Assembly (NCBI GenBank): GCA_008015155.1
Contig: SSFA01000026.1
Span: 62,001-126,000, forward strand
Source of the DNA: Thiothrix sp.
GTDB taxonomy: Bacteria; Pseudomonadota; Gammaproteobacteria; Thiotrichales; Thiotrichaceae
Reading direction: 5' to 3'
DNA length: 64,000 nt
The translations under genes were made by a program, and so were the position numbers. The stretch's first letter is position 1. Every line of letters starts with the position of its first letter. This document shows positions 9,026-18,734 of this stretch, piece after piece. The notes below the pieces were generated by a model. The model searched no databases, had not been told where the DNA came from, and saw only the letters and a program-made list of their open reading frames with translations.

Positions 9026-11641
9026 CTAAACGCGTTCAGCCACCCATGACTGAACGGATTGCAAAGCTTGTGGCAAGGCAGCCGCGTCACTACCACCGCC
9101 CTGAGCCATATCAGGACGACCACCACCCTTACCACCTAACTGAGCAGCGACAAAGCCGAGTAAGTCTCCAGCTTTAATTTTCGAGGTCTCATCTTTAGTA
9201 ACACCGGCCACTAGGCTGACTTTGCCATCAGCAACAGCTGCTAAAATCACCACTGCTTTACCTAGTTTATTTTTCAACTGGTCTACCGTATCACGGAGGG
9301 ATTTAGGGTCAGCGCCCTCTAAATTAGCAGCCAAGACCTTAATACCTGCTACCTCAATCGCTTGATCGGCTAAACTAGAACCGGCTTGAGACGCGATTTT
9401 ACCTTTTAACTGCTCTAACTCTTTTTCCAAAGCACGATTACGTTGAATCAGCGCTTCGGTTTTATCTAAAACCTCAGTGTTATTCGACTTTAATAAACGT
9501 GCCACATTGCTAAGCCGAGCATTCACCTCATTTAACCACGCTAGCGCATTAGCACCGGTCAGCGCTTCAATCCGCCGAACTCCAGCAGCCACACCACCTT
9601 CACTAACGATTTTAAATAAGCCGATATCACCTGTACGCTCCACATGACAACCGCCACATAATTCAGTGGAGAAACCAATCTGCATGACGCGCACAATATC
9701 GCCATACTTTTCGCCAAATAAAGCCATTGCGCCTGCAGCTTTAGCTGAATCCATATCCATTAAGCGAGCTGAAGATGCTGCATTATCGCGAATTTGAGTA
9801 TTTACAATGGCTTCGACTTCAGAGATTTGCTCAGGTGTAACTGCTTCAGGGTGAGAAAAGTCGAAGCGCAAACGCTCTTCATTCACCAAAGAACCTTTTT
9901 GTTCAACATGCGACCCTAAGACTTGGCGCAAAGCTGCATGCATTAAGTGCGTGGCTGAGTGATTCAGAATCACCGCTTTCCGACGAATACTATCGACTTC
10001 AGCAGTGACTGTAGCACCTGCTTGAATATTGCCAGTTTCTACTTGTCCAAAATGGATAAAGGTTTTGCCCTGCTTTTGCGTATCGGTCACACGGAAACGA
10101 CCAGTATCAGTTTTCAGATACCCAGTATCCCCGACCTGCCCACCTGACTCGGCATAGAAGGGTGTATTAGCTAAAACAATCTGCCCTTCTTGGCCGGTAG
10201 TTAATTGTTCTACTGCTTGGCCAGCGCTAAATAAACCGATAATAGAGCTGGTTTCACTTAAAGTATCATAGCCGTGGAAATCGGTTTCACTATCAACAGC
10301 TAGCTTATCATTGTAATCAGTACCGAACTTACCTGCTGCCCGAGCACGCTCGCGTTGAGCAGTCATCGCCGCGTCAAAGCCTGCCTCATCCAATTTTAAA
10401 TGGCGTTCACGTGCAATATCTGCCGTTAAATCTAGCGGAAAGCCATAGGTGTCATAAAGTTTAAATACGGTTTCACCATCAATGGTATCGCCAGAAAGCT
10501 CAGCGATCGCACTCTCAAGGATTTTCATGCCTTGCTCAAGCGTTTCAGCAAAACGACGCTCTTCTTTCTCGAGAGCTTGTTCAACTTGAGTTTGCATTCT
10601 AGCTAATTCTGGATAAGCATCACCCATTTGTTCTACTAAAGGCTGCACCAGCTTATAGAAGAAAGGTGCTTGCATGCCTAGTTTATAGCCGTGACGAATC
10701 GCACGACGAATAATCCGTCTTAATACATAACCGCGCCCTTCATTAGAAGGTAAAACGCCATCGACTATTAAGAAGGAACAAGAACGAATATGGTCAGCAA
10801 TCACTTTTAAGGAAGCGCTATTGGGGTCAGTGCCTGCTGCTGCTAAATTGCTAGCGGCTTGAATAAGCGCTTGGAATAGATCAATTTCATAGTTGCTATG
10901 CACGCCCTGTAGAATGGCAGCTAAGCGCTCCAAACCCATCCCCGTGTCAACAGAAGGCTTGGGTAAACGGCGCATTTCACCGTCTTTGGTACGCTCGAAT
11001 TGCATAAAAACGAGGTTCCAAATTTCAATAAAGCGATCGCCATCTTCTTCTAGCGTACCTGGAGGCCCGCCCCAAATATGGGGACCATGATCATAAAACA
11101 CTTCGGTACAAGGGCCACAGGGGCCTGTATCGCCCATTTGCCAGAAATTATCTGAGGCATAACGCGCCCCTTTATTATCACCGATTCGGCTGATGCGATC
11201 CGCTGGGAAACCAATACCTTCTGACCAAATCTTAAAAGCCTCATCATCCTCTGCATACACAGTGACCCATAAGCGCTCTTTCGGTAGCTTTAATACTTCA
11301 GTGAGAAACTCCCAGCAAAAACGAATTGCATCTTCTTTGAAATAATCGCCAAAACTGAAATTGCCAAGCATTTCAAAAAAGGTGTGATGCCGCGCGGTGT
11401 AGCCGACATTTTCAAGGTCATTGTGTTTTCCGCCAGCACGCACACAACGTTGGGCTGTGGTTGCACGTACATAAGCACGCTTGTCTAAGCCTAAGAAAAC
11501 ATCCTTAAACTGTACCATCCCTGAGTTGGTGAATAATAAAGTAGGATCATTACCGGGTACTAGCGAGCTAGAAGGCACGATTTCATGACCTTGGCTTGCA
11601 AAATAACCTAAAAACTTCTGTCTTAACTCAGCACTTTTCAT
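9026..11641 (-). CDS. alaS: Alanyl-tRNA synthetase AlaS
   Basis: AlaS charges tRNA-Ala and edits mischarged Ser/Gly. The product has about 871 residues, the normal bacterial length. The class II catalytic domain starts [14 protein letters not shown] and contains [19 protein letters not shown]. The editing domain shows the zinc-binding HSATHLMH and [10 protein letters not shown] motifs. The C-terminal Gly-rich oligomerisation part ends with [16 protein letters not shown] start at the ATG at 11641 by family alignment; an ATG 12 bases earlier is also possible. Either start overlaps the end of recX, so the two are translationally close. Confidence 0.97.
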   Translation of the reverse strand: MKSAELRQKFLGYFASQGHEIVPSSSLVPGNDPTLLFTNSGMVQFKDVFLGLDKRAYVRATTAQRCVRAGGKHNDLENVGYTARHHTFFEMLGNFSFGDYFKEDAIRFCWEFLTEVLKLPKERLWVTVYAEDDEAFKIWSEGIGFPADRISRIGDNKGARYASDNFWQMGDTGPCGPCTEVFYDHGPHIWGGPPGTLEEDGDRFIEIWNLVFMQFERTKDGEMRRLPKPSVDTGMGLERLAAILQGVHSNYEIDLFQALIQAASNLAAAGTDPNSASLKVIADHIRSCSFLIVDGVLPSNEGRGYVLRRIIRRAIRHGYKLGMQAPFFYKLVQPLVEQMGDAYPELARMQTQVEQALEKEERRFAETLEQGMKILESAIAELSGDTIDGETVFKLYDTYGFPLDLTADIARERHLKLDEAGFDAAMTAQRERARAAGKFGTDYNDKLAVDSETDFHGYDTLSETSSIIGLFSAGQAVEQLTTGQEGQIVLANTPFYAESGGQVGDTGYLKTDTGRFRVTDTQKQGKTFIHFGQVETGNIQAGATVTAEVDSIRRKAVILNHSATHLMHAALRQVLGSHVEQKGSLVNEERLRFDFSHPEAVTPEQISEVEAIVNTQIRDNAASSARLMDMDSAKAAGAMALFGEKYGDIVRVMQIGFSTELCGGCHVERTGDIGLFKIVSEGGVAAGVRRIEALTGANALAWLNEVNARLSNVARLLKSNNTEVLDKTEALIQRNRALEKELEQLKGKIASQAGSSLADQAIEVAGIKVLAANLEGADPKSLRDTVDQLKNKLGKAVVILAAVADGKVSLVAGVTKDETSKIKAGDLLGFVAAQLGGKGGGRPDMAQGGGSDAAALPQALQSVQSWVAERV

Positions 11642-12083
11642 GGAAAACCGCATTAATTGTTTCTAAATAAAAGCCCCTCCCAGCTAAAAAGCGGCTTTGA
11701 CGGGCGCGTTCTGGCCAATCACGGGGGAGAGTATCGCCAAATTTTTTCTGCCGTTGATAAGCTGCCAAAGCTTGCCAATCAATTTCAGCTGCGTCTAATA
11801 CGGTTTTAGCCAACTCCGAATTCACGCCTTTTTCACGCAGTAAATGGGCGAGTTTTAAAGGGCCATAACCTTTTGAAACAGAAGAACGCACTAGCATCTC
11901 TGCATAGCGTTGATCATTTAAATAATCAGACTGCGCTAGCTTATCTAAGACTTGCTCAATCAGGCTACTATCTTCTGTTAAACTTGCTAATTTTTTTGCT
12001 AATTCAAGGCGCGAATGCTCACGTAAAGCCAGCACTCGCAGCGCTTTGGCAAACAGATCAGCTTCTGTTGCAGAAGCTGACAC
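11628..12083 (-). CDS. recX: RecA-modulating regulatory protein RecX
   Basis: RecX binds RecA filaments and limits their growth. The 151-residue protein is made of three-helix repeats; recognisable parts are [19 protein letters not shown] near residue 12, [36 protein letters not shown] in the middle and AYQRQKKFG in the last repeat. It follows recA by about 30 bases and its end overlaps alaS, matching recA-recX-alaS in many gammaproteobacteria. Confidence 0.93.
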   Translation of the reverse strand: MSASATEADLFAKALRVLALREHSRLELAKKLASLTEDSSLIEQVLDKLAQSDYLNDQRYAEMLVRSSVSKGYGPLKLAHLLREKGVNSELAKTVLDAAEIDWQALAAYQRQKKFGDTLPRDWPERARQSRFLAGRGFYLETINAVFHEKC

Positions 12084-12114
12084 TATAGCACCTGTAAGAC
12101 TAGAGGAAAGAACA

Positions 12115-13164
12115 TTACATTAATTCATCTTCTGGCAAATCATCATCTTCTTCAGCTGCGGAAGTAATAATCGGAGCAGTTAAGGCAGCGGCACGAATAG
12201 CTTGCTCAATCGTTTTGGCTACTTCGGGATGTTCTTTCAAATAGTTTTTGGCATTGTCTTTGCCTTGACCAATTTTTTCACCATTGTAGCTATACCAAGC
12301 ACCCGCTTTACCAATCAGGCCTTGATTCACGCCTAACTCAATCAGCTCTCCTTCCCGCGAGATACCTTCACCATAAAGAATTTCAAACTCAGCCTGTTTA
12401 AATGGCGGAGCCATTTTATTCTTCACCACTTTCACGCGGGTTTCATTCCCGATAACTTCTTCACCTTTTTTGATAGAACCAATGCGGCGAATATCTAAAC
12501 GGACTGAAGCATAGAATTTTAGCGCATTACCCCCAGTAGTCGTTTCTGGGCTACCAAACATAACCCCAATCTTCATCCGAATCTGGTTAATGAAAATCAC
12601 TAAGGTATTAGAGCGCTTAATATTACCTGTGAGTTTACGTAAAGCTTGTGACATCAAACGTGCCTGTAAGCCTACATGTGAATCGCCCATATCGCCTTCA
12701 ATTTCAGCTTTGGGTGTTAAAGCTGCTACTGAGTCAACGACTACAATATCGACTGCCCCTGAACGCACTAACATGTCAGCGATTTCTAAGGCTTGCTCGC
12801 CGGTATCCGGTTGCGACACTAATAGATCATCGACATTAACACCTAACTTCGCTGCATAGCTTGGATCCAATGCATGTTCAGCATCAACGAAAGCCGCAGT
12901 GCCACCTGCTTTTTGGCATTCAGCAATGACTTGCAGAGTCAAAGTCGTTTTACCAGAAGATTCTGGGCCATAAATCTCAATGACACGCCCCTTTGGTAAG
13001 CCGCCAATGCCTAAAGCTATATCCAAAGTCAAAGAGCCAGTCGAAATCGCTTCAATATTCCTTACTGCAGCAGCGTCGCCCATACGCATTACTGCGCCTT
13101 TGCCGAACTGACGTTCGATCTGTCCTAATGCTGCCGCCAATGCTTTTTTCTTGTTCTCATCCAT
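12115..13164 (-). CDS. recA: Recombinase RecA
   Basis: RecA forms filaments on single-stranded DNA, carries out strand exchange and triggers LexA cleavage. The product has 349 residues. The Walker A is GPESSGKT at 66-73; further conserved parts are the Walker B-type [20 protein letters not shown] segment and the L2 loop region [22 protein letters not shown]. The tail is acidic ([14 protein letters not shown]). The start at 13164 is chosen because AGGAG lies 8 bases before this ATG; the GTG nine bases earlier would overlap the ribosome site. No CTGT-N8-ACAG LexA box is visible upstream, although the gene may use a divergent box. Confidence 0.98.
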   Translation of the reverse strand: MDENKKKALAAALGQIERQFGKGAVMRMGDAAAVRNIEAISTGSLTLDIALGIGGLPKGRVIEIYGPESSGKTTLTLQVIAECQKAGGTAAFVDAEHALDPSYAAKLGVNVDDLLVSQPDTGEQALEIADMLVRSGAVDIVVVDSVAALTPKAEIEGDMGDSHVGLQARLMSQALRKLTGNIKRSNTLVIFINQIRMKIGVMFGSPETTTGGNALKFYASVRLDIRRIGSIKKGEEVIGNETRVKVVKNKMAPPFKQAEFEILYGEGISREGELIELGVNQGLIGKAGAWYSYNGEKIGQGKDNAKNYLKEHPEVAKTIEQAIRAAALTAPIITSAAEEDDDLPEDELM

Positions 13165-13553
13165 GCCGGTCACTCCTTATAACTGAGTAAAATTAATCTG
13201 TTTGAACGAGCTAATTATCGCATAGTTACGAAGAGGATAGAACTAAAACAGACGAAAAAAACGAACAAAAAACTAACCTTTTAACGGCAAGCATTAAAGT
13301 AAGCTATCTTTATGAATAATAAGATTTTTTAACCAAATAGAACTTAGACTAACCCGCAGAAAGCTTTAGTAACAAGATGATTTCTAGATCACTTTAGGCG
13401 GAAAACAACAATAGAACTAGGTGTATTAATCAACTCCACTAGTGCTCCCTAAAAACTGCCGTTTAGGAGCAAAAATGCGCGCTCAGTTTAAGCTGTGCTA
13501 CACTTCCATAACATTCTAATAAATATAAATTTTGTAAAAATAAGGAGGTCGGG
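13165..13553. other. 389-base divergent intergenic region, recA / PH-domain gene
   Basis: For recA I see on the minus strand an extended -10 (TGCGATAAT, GATAAT at 13214-13219) about 40 bases before its ribosome site; its -35 is poor. For the rightward gene, TGCTACACT near 13495-13503 could serve as an extended -10, and AAGGAGG lies just before its ATG. The middle is AT-rich with no hairpin or open frame that I can support. Confidence 0.35.
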
Positions 13554-14159
13554 ATGTTCAAAAAATTAGCTTCTGAAGCATTGGGCTTAAGCGATATCGG
13601 TGTGATTATTACCCCTGCTGACTATGATAAAGTCGATGCGGATGATTACTTGTTTCACGAAGATGGCGAAAAAATCTTCTTCCTGATTAAATCTAAAAAG
13701 GATGAGTATTGTTTTACCAACTTCGCTCTTATCCATGTCGATGGCGACTCGGCTATGTCCTCTAAGCGTATGATCAAGCGTTACGACTATGCTAGTGCTT
13801 TCATTGAGCAAGTGCGCATTGAAACGGCGGGAACAATTGATATGGATATCGAATTAAAATTCGTTATTGCTGGTGTCAGCTTCAGTATTGACGTGCGCAA
13901 AACCTATTTGGAACAACTAAAAGATATCTACAAAAGCCTGATCAGCATTAACAAACGCCAAGTGGCAGATGGGGTCTGCCGCGATAACGTCAGACAAGCA
14001 CTCAATGCCACTTCATCGCTGTATAAACTCAATACCGCTAGTAACGGCGAGGTAGTAGGCCAATTCAAAGAATTACTTAGTCAGCTCAATACCGCTCTGT
14101 TAGTCACGCATACTAAACGTGATTTCACTGATGTGTTTAATAAATATATTCACAATTAA
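13554..14159 (+). CDS. Bacterial PH-domain (YvbH-like) protein of unknown function
   Basis: The 201-residue protein has no signal peptide or membrane helix. Residues about 1-120 resemble the bacterial pleckstrin-homology fold: beta-strand rich, with DEYCFTNFALIHVDGDS and MIKRYDYASAFIEQVRIETAG, a pattern typical of the bPH_3/YvbH family. Residues 120-201 are helical, like the YvbH oligomerisation part. The ribosome site TAAGGAGG is nearly ideal, which suggests good translation. It is a single gene, convergent with the pncC-like gene. The function of this family is not established. Confidence 0.65.
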   Translation: MFKKLASEALGLSDIGVIITPADYDKVDADDYLFHEDGEKIFFLIKSKKDEYCFTNFALIHVDGDSAMSSKRMIKRYDYASAFIEQVRIETAGTIDMDIELKFVIAGVSFSIDVRKTYLEQLKDIYKSLISINKRQVADGVCRDNVRQALNATSSLYKLNTASNGEVVGQFKELLSQLNTALLVTHTKRDFTDVFNKYIHN

Positions 14160-14176
14160 CTGACTAGTTCATAAGC

Positions 14177-14208
14177 AGAAGTTGGATATTTGCCTTGATC
14201 CAACTTCT
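14177..14208. terminator. Bidirectional hairpin between convergent genes
   Basis: AGAAGTTGGAT (14177-14187) pairs perfectly with ATCCAACTTCT (14198-14208) around a 10-base loop, overlapping the stop of the pncC-like gene. T-runs are lacking on both strands, so it may block converging transcription or protect 3' ends rather than be a classical terminator. Confidence 0.5.
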
Positions 14209-14695
14209 AGCTTGCCAATAAGCTATCGACAGCTTTGAGTGCTTCTACTACTGCTTGATCACGGACTTGTTCACGATTACCTTGAAAATAGAAAGTATGT
14301 ACCCACTCGATACCCGCTCTAACCACCACAGCAACACACACCGTACCAACAGGTTTATAAGCACTGCCTCCACCTGGTCCTGCAATACCACTGATGGCTA
14401 GGGCCACCTGAGCAACTGAGTGCTGCAATGCGCCTTTGGCCATTTCCAATACGACAGCTTCGCTCACTGCCCCATAGGCCTCAATCGTTTGTGGCGCAAC
14501 CTTCAATAGGCGCTGCTTAGCAGCATTACTGTAGACCACGAACCCACTATCAAACCAAGTGGAACTACCAGCCACTGTGGTACAAGCTTTAGCTACCGCT
14601 CCTCCTGTACAGGATTCGGCAATAACCAGAGACCAGCCCGCTTGCTGCAGCTGCTTAGCTAAGCTTGCAATGACAGGATTAAGATAATCTTGCAT
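14207..14695 (-). CDS. pncC: Nicotinamide-nucleotide amidohydrolase (CinA C-terminal domain, PncC)
   Basis: PncC deamidates nicotinamide mononucleotide to nicotinate mononucleotide for NAD recycling. The 162-residue product is a stand-alone CinA C-terminal domain without the N-terminal MoaB-like part. The motifs VIAESCTGGAVAK, GFVVYSNAAKQRLL, AISGIAGPGGGS and KPVGTVCVAV are all present. The ATG at 14695 is preferred over the GTG 12 bases earlier, which would sit on the AGGAG ribosome site. In many relatives this gene lies just before recA; here the PH-domain gene separates them. Confidence 0.92.
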   Translation of the reverse strand: MQDYLNPVIASLAKQLQQAGWSLVIAESCTGGAVAKACTTVAGSSTWFDSGFVVYSNAAKQRLLKVAPQTIEAYGAVSEAVVLEMAKGALQHSVAQVALAISGIAGPGGGSAYKPVGTVCVAVVVRAGIEWVHTFYFQGNREQVRDQAVVEALKAVDSLLAS

Positions 14696-14775
14696 CCTAA
14701 GAGCCACTCCTAATGCGCAAAAACTATGCTTATATTAAACTGCTGCTATGAATAACAATACCTAGGCCTTAAACC

Positions 14776-15435
14776 ATGCAGACCTTGAACGACACGCAAA
14801 AACCACCTTTTAGCGCTGAAGAGCTACGTATTCTAGGTAGTTTAATGGAAAAACACCTAACCACCCCCAACAATTATCCATTGACTATTAATTCATTGAT
14901 GCTTGCTTGCAATCAAAAAACTAGCCGCGAGCCTTTAATGAACCTGAAGGAAGGGGATGTCGGGCATCTTGCCCGCAGTTTAATTGAATTTGGCTGGATT
15001 GTGATGCAAAACAGCGGGCGGGCTCAGCGGGTTGAACATAAACTAAACCGCAAACTCAATTTAACACCCCAACAACAAGCCGTGTTAGCAGTCTTAATGT
15101 TGCGCCGCCCCCAAACTTTAAATGAGTTGAAGATGCGTACAGAGCGTATGGCTGAGTTTAAAGACGCAGAACACATCCGTACTATCCTAGAAGACTGGTT
15201 AAAAACAGATCAACCTTTAGTGATGAAACTTCCACCCCAAGCTGGGCAACGTGAAGAACGTTACTATCACACCTTGGGCACTGAAACGCTGGAGCTACTT
15301 CAGTTGGAAACCTCGACTAGTAGATCGGCTAACACGGCTGAACTGGATGAAAGCAACTACGAAGCTTTATTAAAACGCATTGAAGACTTAGAGCGTCGAC
15401 TTGAGTACTTAGAAAGTTCAGCGCTTAATGGTTAG
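14776..15435 (+). CDS. YceH family protein (UPF0502, DUF480)
   Basis: The 219-residue product begins in the family style: FSAEELRILGSLMEKHLTTP, NNYPLTINSLMLACNQKTSREP, then two winged-helix-like units. The second unit contains VLAVLMLRRPQTLNELKMRT. The C-terminus (about 185-215) is a short coiled coil, YEALLKRIEDLERRLEYLES. Function is unknown; the fold suggests nucleic-acid binding or protein contacts. The gene is divergent from the pncC-like gene and is followed by the small-RNA candidate. Confidence 0.9.
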   Translation: MQTLNDTQKPPFSAEELRILGSLMEKHLTTPNNYPLTINSLMLACNQKTSREPLMNLKEGDVGHLARSLIEFGWIVMQNSGRAQRVEHKLNRKLNLTPQQQAVLAVLMLRRPQTLNELKMRTERMAEFKDAEHIRTILEDWLKTDQPLVMKLPPQAGQREERYYHTLGTETLELLQLETSTSRSANTAELDESNYEALLKRIEDLERRLEYLESSALNG

Positions 15436-15467
15436 AATAATTAACCTGAAGGGACAATTTTCGTCAC

Positions 15468-15496
15468 TTGTGCATTGCAGCAACAGTCCCTATTAT
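15468..15496 (+). promoter_or_regulatory. Promoter candidate for the small RNA downstream of yceH
   Basis: TTGTGC (15468-15473), a 17-base spacer and TATTAT (15491-15496; 5 of 6 to consensus) form a sigma70-like promoter in the non-coding gap. Transcription would start near 15503. Confidence 0.5.
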
Positions 15497-15502
15497 GACT
15501 TT

Positions 15503-15624
15503 CATAGCACGAAGCAACTGAAATTCAGTTTGATGATAAGTGCAAACAATTTGTCGGCGCTCGCAGCTTAATAGGTACATGACTCCTCCTCTCCTCCAAT
15601 CATATACCGCTGCGAGCGCTTTTT
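15503..15624 (+). ncRNA. Candidate small RNA with anti-Shine-Dalgarno loop
   Basis: The predicted transcript is about 120 bases. After the promoter at 15468-15496 come a short perfect hairpin, AACTGAA-A-TTCAGTT (15516-15530), a single-stranded linker, and a terminator stem GCGCTCGCAG / CTGCGAGCGC (15557-15566 with 15610-15619) followed by TTTTT. The roughly 41-base loop contains CTCCTCCTCTCCTCC (15583-15597), complementary to GGAGG/GGAG ribosome sites. I do not recognise a named family. It resembles in style the CCUCC-loop RNAs known from alphaproteobacteria. The alternative is that the stem is only the yceH terminator. Confidence 0.5.
15557..15624 (+). terminator. Rho-independent terminator with a long CU-rich loop
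   Basis: Ten perfect pairs (an eleventh C-G pair is possible inside) followed by T5 at 15620-15624 on the plus strand. On the minus strand no T-run follows, so it serves plus-strand transcripts, either yceH or the small RNA. Confidence 0.75.
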
Positions 15625-15666
15625 AATTTCTCTCTTGGTTAATTGCAACCTCGCTAAGACGCTGGA

Positions 15667-16203
15667 CTAGGCAAAACGCCAACTCCCACAAGGCAGGCCA
15701 TCCAGCGTCCATGCTCCAATCTGATAACGAATCAAACGCAAAGTTGGCAAGCCCACTGCAGCAGTCATCCGTCTGACTTGGCGATTACGTCCTTCACAAA
15801 TTTTTAATTCTAACCAAGTATCAGGAATCGATTTTCTTACTCGAATCGGTGGCTGACGCGGCCATAAGTTAGCGGGTTCCTCGATTACGCAGACTTCAGC
15901 GGGTAAAGTCCAACCATCATTTAACTTTACCCCTTTACGCAAGGCAGCTAAGGCTGCTGTAGTGGGCGAACCTTCGACTTGAACCCAGTAGGTTTTAAAC
16001 GTTTTATACCTAGGGTTTGCAATTTGCTGCTGTAAGCGCCCATCATTGGTCAGCACCAACAATCCTTCACTATCACGATCCAAGCGCCCTGCCGCATAGA
16101 AATTAGCTTGCTTAATAAAGTCGGCTAAGGTCTGCCGTCCTGCTTCATCAGTAAACTGACAAAGCACATCATAGGGCTTGTTAAATAAAATAACCTGTGA
16201 CAT
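15667..16203 (-). CDS. rluE: 23S rRNA pseudouridine synthase, RluE type
   Basis: RluE makes pseudouridine 2457 in 23S rRNA. The 178-residue protein is the short form of the RsuA/RluB/E/F family without an S4 domain. It starts [19 protein letters not shown] and has the catalytic loop [19 protein letters not shown], where the Asp of RLDRDS is the nucleophile, and the C-terminal [18 protein letters not shown]. It is 6 bases after apbE on the same strand, so it may be the last gene of the long minus-strand run. The residue target is assigned by family resemblance. Confidence 0.9.
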   Translation of the reverse strand: MSQVILFNKPYDVLCQFTDEAGRQTLADFIKQANFYAAGRLDRDSEGLLVLTNDGRLQQQIANPRYKTFKTYWVQVEGSPTTAALAALRKGVKLNDGWTLPAEVCVIEEPANLWPRQPPIRVRKSIPDTWLELKICEGRNRQVRRMTAAVGLPTLRLIRYQIGAWTLDGLPCGSWRFA

Positions 16204-16209
16204 GAAGAT

Positions 16210-17262
16210 TCAAGGCTTTAGGAGTAAAGGCTGAAAATCAGCAGTTGCATAAGTTTCAAAGCCTTTATCAGTACGCCAAATAAAAAAGGCTTTCAGTTGG
16301 TGTGTATCCGCAAAAGCTTTGCCTTTGACCTCACCCATCGCCATCAGCATCGTCGAATACGCATCAGCCAAGGTAGCGTTTTCTGCTACCACTGACACAG
16401 AAGCCAAGCTGTGACTAGCAGTGTAACCGGTACTTGTATCGATGGTATGTGAATAGCGTTTGCCGTTTTCCATAAAGAAATCACGGTAATCGCCCGAGGT
16501 CGATAAACCTGAATTGATTAACAGCATACCTTGATGTACTGCACTACCAAGGTCGACTGGCTTCTCAATGCCAATACGCCAATTATCACCACGTGGGCTT
16601 TTACCCAAAGTGCGTACCTCACCACCAATTTCCACCATATAATCTGTGATGCCTTGCTGTACAAAGTATTCACCGATTAAATCAACTGCATAGCCAGGCG
16701 CGATAGAGGCTAAATCGACATACAACTCAGGCACTGCTTTACGCAAGGCTGGCGGCTGTTCCTGTACAAATAATTTTTGATAACCTACTTTTGCTAAAGC
16801 AGCTTGAATCTCTGCATCAGTCGGTTTGGCCTCTGCTTTTTTGGTAGCACCAAACCCCCAAACATTCACCAAAGGGCCCACAGTGACATCATACACACCA
16901 TTGCTAAGCTGACTAACTTGCTGAGCAACTGTAACTACTTTGATTAAATCCAAAGAAACTGGAAACCACTCTGTCACCTGTGCTTGGTTAAAACGCGAAA
17001 TTTCTGAATCCTTGCGCCAATTGGACATTTGCTCATCAATGCGCACTAGAATCGCCTCTATATCCGTACGCAAGGCTTTGGCATCTTTGGTCAAGCGTGG
17101 ATTTGGTAGAAACGTAATATGCCAAGTCGTCCCCATGCTCTCGCCTTGCAAATGCACCGCTGTATTCTCCTGAGAGCTACAGGCTGTCAGCAAAGCAAAA
17201 AATGCTAATGCCAGTATCCAAGCTGGCATTAAAGCAAGTTGCTGTCGCAGCTGCGTGCGCAA
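16210..17262 (-). CDS. apbE: FAD:protein FMN transferase (ApbE family lipoprotein)
   Basis: ApbE enzymes attach FMN through a phosphodiester bond to Thr/Ser of target flavoproteins such as NqrB/C or RnfD/G. The 350-residue product has a lipoprotein signal (about residues 12-28, ending LLTACSS). It also has the family motifs QGESMGTTWHITFL, MSNWRKDSEISRFN, VDLASIAPGYAVDLI, YMVEIGGEVRTLG and the Mg/FAD-binding ATLADAYSTMLMAMG. The gene starts 2 bases after the dynamin-like gene, so they are co-transcribed. No Nqr or Rnf gene is nearby; its flavinylation target is therefore unknown. Confidence 0.95.
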   Translation of the reverse strand: MRTQLRQQLALMPAWILALAFFALLTACSSQENTAVHLQGESMGTTWHITFLPNPRLTKDAKALRTDIEAILVRIDEQMSNWRKDSEISRFNQAQVTEWFPVSLDLIKVVTVAQQVSQLSNGVYDVTVGPLVNVWGFGATKKAEAKPTDAEIQAALAKVGYQKLFVQEQPPALRKAVPELYVDLASIAPGYAVDLIGEYFVQQGITDYMVEIGGEVRTLGKSPRGDNWRIGIEKPVDLGSAVHQGMLLINSGLSTSGDYRDFFMENGKRYSHTIDTSTGYTASHSLASVSVVAENATLADAYSTMLMAMGEVKGKAFADTHQLKAFFIWRTDKGFETYATADFQPLLLKP

Positions 17263-17264
17263 AA

Positions 17265-18716
17265 CTAGCGTCCTTTAACAGCTGGCGCAGGATCACGCCC
17301 TGACGGATTCGTAAAGCGGTCATTGAGACGCTGTACCAAACGATCAACGGAATGGCGAATATTATCCAAACGCCGCCGATTTAAATTGCCCCAGCCCGCA
17401 GGGTTGCTTTGGAAGATCGAACGGAAAAAACCTGTGCTTTTCTTAAAAGCGGCTTGTAAGTTGCCATAAGTCTCTTCAGTACCTAATGACTTACCGACAT
17501 AACTACGCACTTTGCTACGAATTAAGAAATGCACGACCAACAGCACCACAATTGGAATAGCAATGAAAATCGCTGACATGATAGGGCTTGATTGCGCTTC
17601 AGCCAGCCAAGGCGGATTAAAGGTCAAACCCTGCCACCAACCCAACCAAACTGTTAAAGCAATACCGCCAACGGCTAATGCAGCAAAAGCAATCCCATCC
17701 CAAATTAAAGTATCACGCCGCCAGCGCTGCAATAAGCTACGTAGACGAGGTATTGCCTGCTGCTCAATCTGATTACTAGTGGATTCTAAATTCCCAATAA
17801 TCCGATAGACGCGCTCCACATTCACACCATCAATCCGCTCCATAATGCGCTGATAATCGGCATCACGTTTAGCCACATAACGCGCCCACACTGCTTCATC
17901 AGCAACAGGCACAGCCAAACGATCATTAAACAGAATATGGAAACTACCTGCAGACAAGCCACTTTGAACCAGCGCTTTTTGCCAAGAGGCTACAATATCC
18001 TCTAAATTATCTTCACGTGCTGAAGTATCAATCTGATTCAGAATAAATAGGAACTTAGAATTATCATTACGGCGTTGAGTGCCACGCACTAAATGTTCTA
18101 AGGTATCTTGCATTGCACCCGGCTCAGGATGGCGCGCATCAAAAAACACCATGACTAAATCGGACAGCTCAATAATGTGATCCGTGAGACGCAAAATCGC
18201 TTTACGCTGTGCATCAGCATCAAACCCGGGTGAATCAATCAGAATGCGGCCCCGCAGCTTTTCACTAGGTGCTGCTTTCATTTGTAAATAGTTGTCAATA
18301 CGCGAGCCTTCGCCAGCACTAACTGCTTCAATTTCTTCGCCAATTTGATAGAACGGAAAACGCGGATCACCGTCTAATGCTAAACCGGGTAAAGTACGTT
18401 GGCTATCATCTGGGCTAAAGGTAATCACAGTAAAGCGGTCATCAACGGCTTGATTGCCAGTACGCTGTAGCTCTAGACCTAAATAAGTATTGATGAAACT
18501 CGACTTGCCTGCTGAAAAGGTACCCAAAATCGAAATGAGCGGCCACCATGAAATTTGAGTTGCATAGGATTCACCCGGTGCTAATAGGCCGATTTTCTTG
18601 GCAACTACATCAAGCTCGCGGTATTTACCAACAACATCCACCATAGTGGGATTTTCACGCTTTAAATGCTCTTGTAGCAGATTAAGCCTTTGCTCCATGC
18701 GTTTATCAGGGGTCAT
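17265..18716 (-). CDS. Dynamin-like membrane GTPase
   Basis: The 483-residue protein has a dynamin-type G domain: P-loop GTFSAGKSS around residues 65-73, switch Thr in FTVITF (about 96), G3 DSPG at 161-164 and G4 NQID at 227-230. A helical segment follows, then two membrane helices (about 339-361 and 380-399) and a basic C-terminal helical tail. Bacterial dynamin-like proteins bind or remodel membranes. The layout with an N-terminal helix, G domain and paired hydrophobic segments fits this group. It lies 18 bases after the membrane coiled-coil gene and 2 bases before apbE. Exact function is unknown. Confidence 0.85.
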   Translation of the reverse strand: MTPDKRMEQRLNLLQEHLKRENPTMVDVVGKYRELDVVAKKIGLLAPGESYATQISWWPLISILGTFSAGKSSFINTYLGLELQRTGNQAVDDRFTVITFSPDDSQRTLPGLALDGDPRFPFYQIGEEIEAVSAGEGSRIDNYLQMKAAPSEKLRGRILIDSPGFDADAQRKAILRLTDHIIELSDLVMVFFDARHPEPGAMQDTLEHLVRGTQRRNDNSKFLFILNQIDTSAREDNLEDIVASWQKALVQSGLSAGSFHILFNDRLAVPVADEAVWARYVAKRDADYQRIMERIDGVNVERVYRIIGNLESTSNQIEQQAIPRLRSLLQRWRRDTLIWDGIAFAALAVGGIALTVWLGWWQGLTFNPPWLAEAQSSPIMSAIFIAIPIVVLLVVHFLIRSKVRSYVGKSLGTEETYGNLQAAFKKSTGFFRSIFQSNPAGWGNLNRRRLDNIRHSVDRLVQRLNDRFTNPSGRDPAPAVKGR

Positions 18717-18734
18717 GCGACGATCCTTTATTTA

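Noticed and set aside
11290..11478. Alternative-frame proteins inside alaS and other long genes
   Set aside because: They lie within well-conserved genes in other frames and lack ribosome sites.
13165..13350. LexA box upstream of recA
   Set aside because: No CTGT-N8-ACAG or close match on either strand; a divergent box cannot be excluded.
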